A DNA stretch of 64,000 nt, from NCBI GenBank assembly GCA_020636155.1, contig JACJYM010000003.1, positions 248,001 through 312,000 on the forward strand, written 5' to 3'. The translations under genes were made by a program, and so were the position numbers. Shown piece after piece: positions 18,514-26,999 of this stretch. The DNA is from Lewinellaceae bacterium. Its GTDB lineage: Bacteria; Bacteroidota; Bacteroidia; Chitinophagales; Saprospiraceae. Position 1 is the stretch's first letter. Each line of letters opens with the position of its first letter. The notes beneath the pieces are model-generated. The model was not told the DNA's origin. It made no database searches and saw only the letters and a program-made list of their open reading frames with translations.

Positions 18514-18608
18514 CGTAAAGTTCAAAATAGTTTTCTGTCGTGTTCAAATTTATAAAGTTATTTGCTGTACTGCTCTTGGTGAAGGCTATACTGGTCTACC
18601 AGATCGAT

Positions 18609-19238
18609 TTAATTCAAAAGCCGATCAATAACTCGAGATAGTTTGTCAACGATAATTTCAGTGGCAATACTCCCGACAGGACCGCCTGAAAAATAATCTA
18701 CTATAATACCTTCCTGATCTATTACAAAAGTAGTAGGGAATCCAGTATTTCCTAGTAATTCATCCCGAAACAGTGAATATGAATCAGGGATTAATATGGC
18801 ATCATAGTCCATTTTTCGATTATTCAGAAAGTTCGACACGACTTCCTTACTCTCATTACACAGACCAAAAATCAGTACTTTTTCAGAGGGGTATTTTTTG
18901 GTAAGTTGGTTGATGCCCGGAATCTCACTCAGGCAAGGAGGACATTTTGTAAACCAAAAATTAAGAATCAACACTTTGCCTTTCAAGGAATCTGTGAGAT
19001 ATATCTTATTGCCAGTATCTACGAGACGAAGACTGGGAAGAGCCTGTCCGATGAAACAATTAGCTGATTCTTTGTTTCTATTCGAATACTTGTTTCCATC
19101 ATACTGACTTATGCATTCATTGACTTGGTCTTTATAGTTGCTTTGCTGACTGTAATTAGCTATTGGCAAGAAGACGATACATACCAGAACATGTATCATC
19201 AGTTTTGGAAGGAAAAAATATTCATAGTTTTTTCGCAT
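18609..19238 (-). CDS. TlpA-like thioredoxin-fold protein
   Basis: A 209-residue exported thiol-disulfide oxidoreductase. One N-terminal hydrophobic segment (signal peptide or anchor) precedes a thioredoxin-like domain with the active site W-F-T-K-C-P-P-C-L-S-E and the cis-proline region G-F-P-T-T-F-V-I-D. These features fit TlpA/ResA-type peroxiredoxin-like proteins that reduce disulfides in the periplasm. A longer frame starts at 19262, but a strong -7 box at 19260-19267 puts that ATG at or before the transcription start, so ATG 19238 is chosen. An additional Cys pair sits in the linker before the domain. It follows a signal-peptidase-like gene on the same strand. Confidence 0.88.
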   Translation of the reverse strand: MRKNYEYFFLPKLMIHVLVCIVFLPIANYSQQSNYKDQVNECISQYDGNKYSNRNKESANCFIGQALPSLRLVDTGNKIYLTDSLKGKVLILNFWFTKCPPCLSEIPGINQLTKKYPSEKVLIFGLCNESKEVVSNFLNNRKMDYDAILIPDSYSLFRDELLGNTGFPTTFVIDQEGIIVDYFSGGPVGSIATEIIVDKLSRVIDRLLN

Positions 19239-19259
19239 GTAATACAATCTTTTGTAGGA

Positions 19260-19267
19260 CAAAGATA
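19260..19267 (-). promoter_or_regulatory. -7 element for the TlpA-like gene
   Basis: TATCTTTG on the minus strand, 22 bp upstream of ATG 19238. It decides the start of the TlpA-like gene. No clear -33 box is seen. Confidence 0.55.
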
Positions 19268-19296
19268 ATGAAGTCTGTCAGTTGATAAAAGTGCCA

Positions 19297-19986
19297 TTAT
19301 ATTTTGACACCGATGATATCCAAGCTATCTAGAAACCCAAAAATTCTTGAATCCAATGAATTCCCTCTGTTGTCCCCTAGAACAAAGTATTTTCCGGGTG
19401 GTATCTTGACAGGTCCAAAATTATTGTTAGTCCAACTAGGTTCTACTATTTCTGATACTTTATATTCTCGTATGCTTATGATGGGTGAGTCGTAAAATTT
19501 TTCCAATTTTATCTTCGCATTCAATCTTTCATAAGCTGAACTTGTGATGGAAACAAAAATCTTACCCCCATATTGTGGTAAATCTTTTGGTAGAGATAGA
19601 CCTTGTTCATTCTTATAATTTTTAAAGTCATCCAGTGACATCAAATACAAATTCTGAGTTTCATAAGGTGGTTTAAAAATGGAATCGTTTATGTAAATGA
19701 AACCTTCTTTGATCTCTATCATTTCATTTCCTAAGCCTACAATGCGAGAAAGGTAAGTGTATTCGGTGGGAGATTTTTCAAGTAAAATTGAATTTTTTCG
19801 AAATGCAACAATTGAGTTTCTTTCTATTTTTTTAAACGGGGTTGTCATTACTACAGTGCCTGTTGGAAAATTAGGTTCCATTGAACTAGTGCTAAATTTA
19901 TATATCTCATAAAAATTTACCAACCGACCAATAAAAATCAGAACCACTAAAATTAACCCGAGATATAATAAATAGATTGCTTTCAT
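19297..19986 (-). CDS. Signal peptidase I (S26) family protein lacking the usual catalytic lysine
   Basis: A 229-residue protein with one N-terminal membrane helix (about 4-22). The S26 serine motif S-M-E-P is at about residues 35-38, and the C-terminal box G-D-N-R-G-N-S-L-D-S-R is near 204. At the third box, where bacterial enzymes read Y-x-K-R-x-V-G-L-P-G-D, this protein reads Y-L-S-R-I-V-G-L-G-N-E: the general-base lysine is replaced by serine and the P-G-D is altered. It is therefore an atypical or inactive signal peptidase, perhaps a specialised paralogue. It is encoded just upstream of a TlpA-like gene, so both act in the envelope. Confidence 0.85.
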   Translation of the reverse strand: MKAIYLLYLGLILVVLIFIGRLVNFYEIYKFSTSSMEPNFPTGTVVMTTPFKKIERNSIVAFRKNSILLEKSPTEYTYLSRIVGLGNEMIEIKEGFIYINDSIFKPPYETQNLYLMSLDDFKNYKNEQGLSLPKDLPQYGGKIFVSITSSAYERLNAKIKLEKFYDSPIISIREYKVSEIVEPSWTNNNFGPVKIPPGKYFVLGDNRGNSLDSRIFGFLDSLDIIGVKI

Positions 19987-20082
19987 TTGTAGTAATAGTG
20001 CGAAAAGTACTTATATTTTTTCTAATTGTTCTCTTGTAAGGACCAATTGGGAATATAAAATTAATTATTTTGACGAATAAAA

Positions 20083-22989
20083 TTAAAATAGCATTTCAAA
20101 TATTTCTGCCGAGTCGGGATTAGCTCCGTCTTCTCCAAACATATCCTCGACCAATTGCATTTTATGAGATTGAAGTGACATGATTTTTTCTTCGATGGTG
20201 TCCTTTGTAATAAATCTGGTGACCAGCACTTTTTGTTGTTGACCCATACGGTGAGCTCTGGCGATGGCCTGCTGCTCGATACTGGGATTCCACCAAGGGT
20301 CTAGTATGATGACATAAGGTGCCTCCGTCAGGTTGAGTCCAACCCCTCCGGCTTTGATGGAAATAAAGAATATTTGATGGTCTGATTCCTTTTTGAAATT
20401 TTCAATGGATTTTTCTCTTTTTTCCGTACTATCGCTCCCCGTTAACATAGAAAATCGGACACCTATACTGCGATAATATTGGCTAAATATTTCTAGGTGC
20501 TTGACGAATGAAGAGAACACCAATACTTTTTCGCCTGATTTTAAAATGGTGTTGATATACTCTATGACATCCTGTGTTTTGGTTGATAGACCCTGGTAAT
20601 TTGCATCACTGAGAATGGGGTGGTTAGATAATAACCTGAGTTGTGTAAGGGCATTAAACACATGGAATTTGTATGATTTTTCTTCGCTATCCAATGCAAG
20701 AATTCTATTTCTTATAGAGGATTTGACCTTTTCGTAATACTTCGATTGCTGCTCTTCCATTTCCGAAAATATGACTTGTTCTTCCAATTCCGGTAAGTCA
20801 TTCAAAACGTCTTTTCGAGTTCGACGCAGTATGAATGGATCTACCATTTTCTTTAATTCCAGGAGAGCGGATTCGTCTTTTTGCTTTTCAATAGGTGACT
20901 GGAAATGTTTTTTGAAAAATCCAAAACTACCCAGTATTTCGGGATTGATAAATTGCATTTGCGACCATAAGTCTGAAAGTGAGTTCTCAATGGGTGTACC
21001 ACTCAGGGATATTTTGTGCTTTGACTTGAGTTGGTTGACCGCATTGAATATTTTACTATCACGATTTTTAATATACTGACTTTCGTCTAATACCAGATAA
21101 TTGAACTCGTGTTTTAAAAAGACATCAATATCTCGCAGCAAGATTTGATAATTGGTCAAGATGATATCCGACATGTCGAAATCTCTGATAATATCTTTCC
21201 GCCGAGTGCCGGTATACCTTCTTATAAACAAGTCAGGAGCAAATTTTTTTATCTCTTTTTCCCAATTATACACCAGTGAGGATGGCAGGACTATCAAGGC
21301 TTTCAGTCCATTATTGGCAATAGGAACTTGGTCAAATAAATTGAGTTGAATATTTTGGTGAGGAAGTTTCACCTCTCCAAGCTGCTCTTTAAAATAAAGC
21401 ATTGCGGTCAGTGTTTGAATGGTTTTACCTAGTCCCATATCGTCTGCTAGGCAAGCTCCCAATCCATTGATTTGGTGATTGATAAGCCAAAGAGCCCCAT
21501 CTTTTTGGTAGGGTCTCAGTGTGGCTTTGAGAAGGGTAGGGATACTAAAATCTGTTATTGTATTGAGTGTTTTGAATTCATTTGTACCGAAATCGGTATT
21601 GTCTTCTGTCGGTTCCAATAAGGAGTATTGGCTCTTACGAATTTTAACTTTGCCATTTTCGACTTCAGCCACGTGAGACAATGTTTCTAATTTTTCTAAC
21701 CATTCTAGTGGAATGATAAAAAACCGATGGTCACCAAGTGGTACGAATCGATCATTTTTTCTGATGTATTCGAGAAGGGTAGTGAAGTAAATATTTTTAT
21801 CCCCAACCACAATCGTAGCATAGATGTCGAACCAGTCCTGACTTTGATCGACTCGATGATCCAATCGAATGGAATGGTCACAGATAGCTACTTTTTTACC
21901 GTCGATGAGTGGCTCAATAATTTCAAATTCTTGTTGAGATATAGTACGGGATACAAAATTTATTAAACCGAATTCGTCTCCCGGATGACTTTTAAACCAT
22001 CGATTTGCTAAATTTTTCTCCAGACCTAGGTCTTCTAGTCTTTTTTCGTGTTTTGCTTCCAGCTCAAAATTTCTTATGGTTTTGATGAGTTGGATTTCAC
22101 CATTTTCACTGATATTTAATTTTACATGGTTTAGTTGATTTTTATTGTATCCATTAAATTTCACGTGTCCATATTGGAAATCAAGGTTTAACAAGTATTG
22201 ATTATTGATAAAATCTCGGCTAAAACTCAGTTGTGGTGATGGTATGGGTTCACTTTCTATAAAATCAAATCCCGTGGCATCAATGGTGGTATTGGCGGCA
22301 AGATTGGTGACCACATCCCTGAAATATTGCGTGACCAAATGATTCGCAACAAAGATATATTCTTTGGAAAGGAAAGGTTTTAGCTTATTGGCATTGATTC
22401 CGTCAATGGGAAAGATGGTTTTTCCTAACATAATGTAACCCGGAGAGTTGGTTATTATTTTGATGTCAATGACACGGAGATCTATGCTTTTTTCATCGAG
22501 ATGTAGCTTCAGCTGATATTTGACTCCAGTTTGGGTTTTATTTAAGATGACATGCGTACCTAGAGCTTTTTCGGATATATTTAATTGAATTTCATACAGC
22601 TCTATTTTTCTTTCGATATGATCACACAGAATCAACTGATTATGACCTATGATATGAATGAATTTGGCTAACTCGGTGTTGATTCGATGTGCAATGATTG
22701 GTTTCAACTTAGCATCTTGTAAAAGTGTCGAGAGGGGATATTTTTTGCCTTTCGCATTGTACCGAGATTCTAATGCCCCCACATTTAATTGGGATATAAT
22801 ATCTAATGCTTTTTTATGGGCTGTATCCTTATATGCGATGCCATATTCGTCCAATAGTGATTCTGTAGCCCTCCTTTGCATATATAGAGGCCTACCATTT
22901 GAACCGAAATTGGCGATAAAGGCCTCTGGCAGATAAATGCCAGATTCCGGTCTCAAGCTATAAACAATTCCGTATTTTGTATCTTTCAT
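20083..22989 (-). CDS. SNF2-family DNA translocase/helicase
   Basis: A 968-residue SNF2/RapA-type ATPase. The N-terminal half (1-480) is a variable region typical of bacterial SNF2 proteins. The motor follows: Walker A D-D-M-G-L-G-K-T near residue 513, a D-E-S-Q motif II near 633 (bacterial SNF2 proteins usually have D-E-A-Q or similar), S-G-T-P-I-E-N near 660, and the C-terminal lobe with G-G-V-G-L-N-L-T and Q-A-I-A-R-A-H-R-M-G-Q near 900-920. It uses ATP to move along double-stranded DNA; candidate roles are transcription recycling or repair. The promoter region overlaps the atpC terminator. Confidence 0.93.
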   Translation of the reverse strand: MKDTKYGIVYSLRPESGIYLPEAFIANFGSNGRPLYMQRRATESLLDEYGIAYKDTAHKKALDIISQLNVGALESRYNAKGKKYPLSTLLQDAKLKPIIAHRINTELAKFIHIIGHNQLILCDHIERKIELYEIQLNISEKALGTHVILNKTQTGVKYQLKLHLDEKSIDLRVIDIKIITNSPGYIMLGKTIFPIDGINANKLKPFLSKEYIFVANHLVTQYFRDVVTNLAANTTIDATGFDFIESEPIPSPQLSFSRDFINNQYLLNLDFQYGHVKFNGYNKNQLNHVKLNISENGEIQLIKTIRNFELEAKHEKRLEDLGLEKNLANRWFKSHPGDEFGLINFVSRTISQQEFEIIEPLIDGKKVAICDHSIRLDHRVDQSQDWFDIYATIVVGDKNIYFTTLLEYIRKNDRFVPLGDHRFFIIPLEWLEKLETLSHVAEVENGKVKIRKSQYSLLEPTEDNTDFGTNEFKTLNTITDFSIPTLLKATLRPYQKDGALWLINHQINGLGACLADDMGLGKTIQTLTAMLYFKEQLGEVKLPHQNIQLNLFDQVPIANNGLKALIVLPSSLVYNWEKEIKKFAPDLFIRRYTGTRRKDIIRDFDMSDIILTNYQILLRDIDVFLKHEFNYLVLDESQYIKNRDSKIFNAVNQLKSKHKISLSGTPIENSLSDLWSQMQFINPEILGSFGFFKKHFQSPIEKQKDESALLELKKMVDPFILRRTRKDVLNDLPELEEQVIFSEMEEQQSKYYEKVKSSIRNRILALDSEEKSYKFHVFNALTQLRLLSNHPILSDANYQGLSTKTQDVIEYINTILKSGEKVLVFSSFVKHLEIFSQYYRSIGVRFSMLTGSDSTEKREKSIENFKKESDHQIFFISIKAGGVGLNLTEAPYVIILDPWWNPSIEQQAIARAHRMGQQQKVLVTRFITKDTIEEKIMSLQSHKMQLVEDMFGEDGANPDSAEIFEMLF

Positions 22990-22994
22990 AGAAT

Positions 22995-23026
22995 AAAAAA
23001 GCCATAAACCGCAAAGTTTATGGCTT
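22995..23026 (-). terminator. Intrinsic terminator of atpDC
   Basis: On the minus strand an 11-bp stem (22999-23009 with 23016-23026) around a 6-base loop is followed by six T. It lies between the atpC stop and the helicase start. Confidence 0.85.
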
Positions 23027-23051
23027 CAATATTTTTACTAAAATTAATGTC

Positions 23052-23300
23052 CTATTCTACAACGCCTTGTACCAACAATGATACTTCATTTTTAAGTACT
23101 TCAACGAATCCTTTTTGAATACCAAAAGTTTTCTGAACACCATTGCTTTCTATGATTCTTACTTGCCCTTCTCCCAGAGCAGAAACAATGTTAGCGTGGT
23201 TGTTGAGTATTTCGAATTGACCATTTATTCCTGGAACTTTCACAGAAGTTATATCTCCGTTAAAAATCTCCTTTCCTGGTGTCAATACAATTAAATTCAT
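23052..23300 (-). CDS. atpC: F1Fo ATP synthase epsilon subunit (short form)
   Basis: An 82-residue epsilon subunit holding only the N-terminal beta-sandwich (T-P-G-K-E-I-F-N-G-D and V-P-G-I-N-G-Q-F-E-I-L-N-N-H). The C-terminal helical hairpin that inhibits the enzyme in many bacteria is missing. Short epsilon chains are common in Bacteroidota, so this is normal rather than a truncation. It lies 25 bp downstream of atpD and ends at a strong terminator; the other ATP synthase genes are not in this window, as is common in the phylum. Confidence 0.95.
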   Translation of the reverse strand: MNLIVLTPGKEIFNGDITSVKVPGINGQFEILNNHANIVSALGEGQVRIIESNGVQKTFGIQKGFVEVLKNEVSLLVQGVVE

Positions 23301-23325
23301 GTTTTAACTTTTAATATCAAAAAAA

Positions 23326-24834
23326 TTAAGCGTCTGCCAACATCTTCTTACCTGCCTCGATCACCTCGTCGATATTACCTTTAAGGTTGAAAGCGGCTTC
23401 TGGATATTGATCCATTTCACCATCAAGAATCATATTAAATCCTTTAATCGTGTCCTCTATCGGTACCAATACTCCCGGAATACCAGTGAATTGCTCCGCA
23501 ACGTGGAATGGCTGTGACAAAAATCTTTGCACTTTTCTTGCTCTGAATACCGTCAATTTATCTTCCTCTGATAATTCTTCCATACCCAAGATGGCGATGA
23601 TATCTTGCAATTCATTATATCTCTGAAGGATACCTTTTACCGCTTGAGCCGTTCTATAATGTTCATCACCGATAATTGCCGGATCCAAGATTCTAGAAGT
23701 AGAATCTAATGGATCTACCGCAGGATAGATACCCAAAGCGGCGATTTTTCTACTCAATACCGTTGTGGCATCAAGGTGGGCAAATGTAGTCGCCGGAGCA
23801 GGGTCAGTCAAGTCATCCGCAGGTACATAAACCGCCTGAACAGAAGTGATTGAACCTCTTTTAGTTGAGGTAATTCTCTCTTGCATCAATCCCATCTCTG
23901 TCGCTAGGGTAGGCTGATAACCCACCGCTGAAGGCATCCTACCTAAAAGGGCAGAAACCTCAGATCCCGCTTGCGTAAAACGGAAGATATTGTCAATAAA
24001 GAAAAGGATATCTCTTCCTCCATTAGGGTCTTTTAAATCACCATCACGATAAAATTCCGCAATTGATAAACCAGAGAGAGCCACTCTTGCTCTTGCACCT
24101 GGAGGTTCATTCATCTGACCAAAAACGAAAGTTGCTTTTGAATCTTTCAATTTGCTATAATCTACAGACGAAAGATCCCATCCGCCTTCTTCCATGCTAT
24201 GCATAAATTCTTTGCCGTAATTGATGATACCCGCCTCAAGCATCTCTCTCATCAAGTCATTTCCTTCACGAGTTCTTTCTCCAACACCAGCAAATACAGA
24301 GATACCATCGTATCCTTTGGCGATGTTGTTAATCAATTCCTGAATCAATACTGTTTTTCCAACACCGGCACCACCAAACAATCCAATCTTACCTCCCTTA
24401 GCATACGGCTCAATCAAATCGATAACTTTAATACCTGTGTAAAGGATTTCTGTCTCAGTGGATAAGTCCTCATATCGAGGTGGTTTATTGTGAATAGGAC
24501 GACTATTGTGTTCTTTACTCACTGGAGCCAATCCATCAATTGGGTCACCTACTACATTGAATAATCTTCCTTTGATCGCTTCACCCGTTGGCATCGAGAT
24601 AGGGTGTCCCATGTCGATGACTTCCATGCCTCTGATCAAACCATCTGTAGAGTCCATTGCGATGGCTCTTACACTGTCCTCACCAAGGTGCTGTTGTACC
24701 TCTAGGACTAAATCGCCACCTTCTCTTTTAATGATTAATTCGTTATAAATTTCAGGTAGAACTGAATTTTCACCAGTAAATGCAACGTCAACTACTGGAC
24801 CGATTACTTGTTTTAGTTTACCGATATTGGCCAT
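23326..24834 (-). CDS. atpD: F1Fo ATP synthase beta subunit
   Basis: A 502-residue catalytic beta subunit that makes ATP in the F1 head. The P-loop G-G-A-G-V-G-K-T lies near residue 155. The catalytic glutamate motif G-E-R-T-R-E-G follows, and the family signature P-A-V-D-P-L-D-S-T-S-R is present near residue 370. Length and motifs are normal. It forms a two-gene unit with atpC, with a -7 promoter box 50 bp upstream. Confidence 0.98.
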   Translation of the reverse strand: MANIGKLKQVIGPVVDVAFTGENSVLPEIYNELIIKREGGDLVLEVQQHLGEDSVRAIAMDSTDGLIRGMEVIDMGHPISMPTGEAIKGRLFNVVGDPIDGLAPVSKEHNSRPIHNKPPRYEDLSTETEILYTGIKVIDLIEPYAKGGKIGLFGGAGVGKTVLIQELINNIAKGYDGISVFAGVGERTREGNDLMREMLEAGIINYGKEFMHSMEEGGWDLSSVDYSKLKDSKATFVFGQMNEPPGARARVALSGLSIAEFYRDGDLKDPNGGRDILFFIDNIFRFTQAGSEVSALLGRMPSAVGYQPTLATEMGLMQERITSTKRGSITSVQAVYVPADDLTDPAPATTFAHLDATTVLSRKIAALGIYPAVDPLDSTSRILDPAIIGDEHYRTAQAVKGILQRYNELQDIIAILGMEELSEEDKLTVFRARKVQRFLSQPFHVAEQFTGIPGVLVPIEDTIKGFNMILDGEMDQYPEAAFNLKGNIDEVIEAGKKMLADA

Positions 24835-24883
24835 GATATTACTAAAATTTTATTAAATTGTTGTCTATTCTTGAAAATCGGTG

Positions 24884-24891
24884 CAAAGATA
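24884..24891 (-). promoter_or_regulatory. -7 element upstream of atpD
   Basis: TATCTTTG on the minus strand, 50 bp upstream of the atpD ATG. No clear -33 box. Confidence 0.55.
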
Positions 24892-25073
24892 GGATTATTT
24901 ACTGTATTAAAGTAATGAATATTAAAAATTAATATGTATTTCGTCCATTATTATTGGATTACAAAATTTGTTGAATTTCATTTTTTCAAATTAAACTATC
25001 AATTACATACCCTTTAATGAGTGGAAACCGATTGTTATTTGGAAATTTAATGAATCCCTCGCTTGTGTTAAAA

Positions 25074-25108
25074 ATGAAAAAAGCCCGTAATGTCTTTTTA
25101 TGAGCTTT
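25074..25108 (-). terminator. Intrinsic terminator of lpdA
   Basis: On the minus strand AAAGCTCATAA (from 25108) pairs with TTACGGGCTTT (to 25080), an 11-pair stem with one mismatch and one wobble, followed by a T run. It sits just after the lpdA stop. The rest of 24892-25073 shows nothing. Confidence 0.7.
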
Positions 25109-25129
25109 ACACATATTTTCAAATTTTAT

Positions 25130-26527
25130 TTACAAATGTATCACTTCATCATACGCTGCTGCCGCCGCTTCCATGATGGCTTCGCTCATAGTCGGGTGTG
25201 GATGTATGGACTTGATGATTTCATGACCTGTCGCTTCTAATTTTTTAGCCACGACGATTTCTGCAATCATCTCGGTCACATTCAATCCAATAAAGTGAGC
25301 TCCTAGGATTTCGCCATATTTTGCATCAAAAATGAGCTTAACGAAGCCTTCTTTTGCTCCTGCAGCACTGGCCTTTCCTGAAGCACTGAATGGAAATTTG
25401 CCAATCTTGAGTTCATAACCCGCCTCTTTAGCTGCCTGTTCAGTAAGTCCGACACTCGCCACTTCCGGTGAGCAATAAGTACATGAAGGAATGTTATTAT
25501 AATCGATTGGATGAACATTAATTCCGGCTATCTTTTCTACACAAGTGATTCCCTCAGCACTGGCAACGTGTGCCAAAGCCGGAGTAGGGATGATATCACC
25601 GATGGCATATATGCCAGAGACATTGGTTTGGTAATAATCGTCGACCAGTACAAAACCTCTATCCGTCTTGACCCCAAGTGATTCTAATCCGATACCTTCC
25701 GTGTTAGGACTGATACCTGCAGCGGAGAGTACCACGTCACATTCGATGATGGCTTCTTTGCCATCTTTGCGACTTTTTGTATGAACTTTTATGGATTTAC
25801 CTGAAGTATCTACAGATTCTACTGAGGTATTTGCCAGCACATTGATTCCTTGTTTTTTAAATACTTTTGCCAATTCTTTGGATACATCGGCATCTTCTCT
25901 CGGGAGTAATCCCTGTTCCAAAAATTCGACTATGGTTACTTCTGTTCCCAATGAGTTGTAAAAATAAGCAAACTCTACACCGATGGCTCCAGCCCCTACT
26001 ACAACCATTCTTTTTGGCAATTTTTCTAGGGTGAGAGCTTTGCGGTATTCTATGATTTTTTCGCCATCGATTGGGAGATTAGGAAGTGCTTTGGCTCTTG
26101 CTCCGGTAGCTAGGATGATGTGATCAGCACTGTATTCTGATTTTTTTCCTTGTGCATCTGTTACTACGACTTTTTTCCCTCTAGCTAAGGAAGCCGTTCC
26201 CTCGATGACTTGGATTTTATTTTTACGCATCAAGAAACTCACCCCTTTGCTCATGCCATCTGCTACACCTCTTGAGCGACCGATAATTTTGTCAAAATCT
26301 GCCGTTCCTTTTGCATTGTCTATGCCATAATCTCCCGCATGCTGAATATAATTGTACACCTGAGCACTTTTAAGTAAGGCTTTGGTCGGGATACATCCCC
26401 AATTTAAACATATTCCTCCTAAATTTTCCTTTTCTACAACCGCGACTTTTTTGCCCAATTGGCTCGCTCTGATGGCTGCAACATATCCACCTGGTCCACT
26501 TCCTATAACGATTACGTCAAAATTCAT
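25130..26527 (-). CDS. lpdA: Dihydrolipoyl dehydrogenase
   Basis: A 465-residue FAD flavoprotein that reoxidises lipoamide in 2-oxo-acid dehydrogenase complexes. The FAD dinucleotide fold G-S-G-P-G-G is at residues 9-14, and the redox disulfide C-L-N-W-G-C at Cys40 and Cys45. An NAD-binding G-A-G-A-I-G lies near residue 180. The C-terminal H-P-H-P-T-M-S-E holds the catalytic His-Glu pair. It is a single-gene unit with its own -7 box and terminator, away from the E1/E2 genes. Confidence 0.97.
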   Translation of the reverse strand: MNFDVIVIGSGPGGYVAAIRASQLGKKVAVVEKENLGGICLNWGCIPTKALLKSAQVYNYIQHAGDYGIDNAKGTADFDKIIGRSRGVADGMSKGVSFLMRKNKIQVIEGTASLARGKKVVVTDAQGKKSEYSADHIILATGARAKALPNLPIDGEKIIEYRKALTLEKLPKRMVVVGAGAIGVEFAYFYNSLGTEVTIVEFLEQGLLPREDADVSKELAKVFKKQGINVLANTSVESVDTSGKSIKVHTKSRKDGKEAIIECDVVLSAAGISPNTEGIGLESLGVKTDRGFVLVDDYYQTNVSGIYAIGDIIPTPALAHVASAEGITCVEKIAGINVHPIDYNNIPSCTYCSPEVASVGLTEQAAKEAGYELKIGKFPFSASGKASAAGAKEGFVKLIFDAKYGEILGAHFIGLNVTEMIAEIVVAKKLEATGHEIIKSIHPHPTMSEAIMEAAAAAYDEVIHL

Positions 26528-26561
26528 TTTCTGTTATTTTCTACTACAATTTTAAAAAGCG

Positions 26562-26569
26562 CAAAGATA
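26562..26569 (-). promoter_or_regulatory. -7 element upstream of lpdA
   Basis: TATCTTTG on the minus strand, 35 bp upstream of the lpdA ATG. Confidence 0.55.
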
Positions 26570-26636
26570 AAGCAAAACTTATTGCTTTGACTTAATAATA
26601 AAAGGTTAAATTGTAAAATGTAGCTCTGAACTAGGC

Positions 26637-26987
26637 TTATGCTAGCAATTCAGAAATTTTTTCGATGGGTCTTCCTATGACTGCTTTATTATGATATACG
26701 ACAATGGGTCGTTCAATCAACCTTGGATTGTCGAGCATGATTTGAATCCAGTCATCATCCGTATATTGTTTTTGAGAGTAGTTGTCCTTATAAATTTGTT
26801 CTTTTTTTCTGACGAGTTCCTCTGGTTTGATTCCGAGTTCGGTAATCACTTCTTTTAATTCCTCTTTGGTGAATGGGTCATTGAGATATAGCCTGATTTT
26901 TGGTTTTATACCCATATCTTCGATAAGACTGAGACCTTTTCTGCTGGTTCCGCAGCTCTTGTTGTGGTAAATGGTGACTTCGTTCAT
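26637..26987 (-). CDS. arsC: ArsC/Spx family arsenate reductase-like protein
   Basis: A 116-residue thioredoxin-fold protein of the glutaredoxin-linked ArsC class. The catalytic cysteine is Cys12 in K-S-C-G-T-S-R-K. The anion-binding arginines are visible in I-E-R-P-I-V-V-Y and the C-terminal I-G-R-P. Full-length for the family. No arsenite exporter or ArsR is nearby, so a housekeeping or YffB-like role is also possible. It sits 12 bp upstream of the T9SS protein gene on the same strand, but they are unlikely to be functionally linked. Confidence 0.9.
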   Translation of the reverse strand: MNEVTIYHNKSCGTSRKGLSLIEDMGIKPKIRLYLNDPFTKEELKEVITELGIKPEELVRKKEQIYKDNYSQKQYTDDDWIQIMLDNPRLIERPIVVYHNKAVIGRPIEKISELLA

Positions 26988-26999
26988 GTGTTATGTATT

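Noticed and set aside
26637..26987. arsC as evidence for an arsenic resistance island
   Set aside because: No exporter, regulator or metalloid-related neighbour; a single ArsC/Spx-like gene is common in core genomes.
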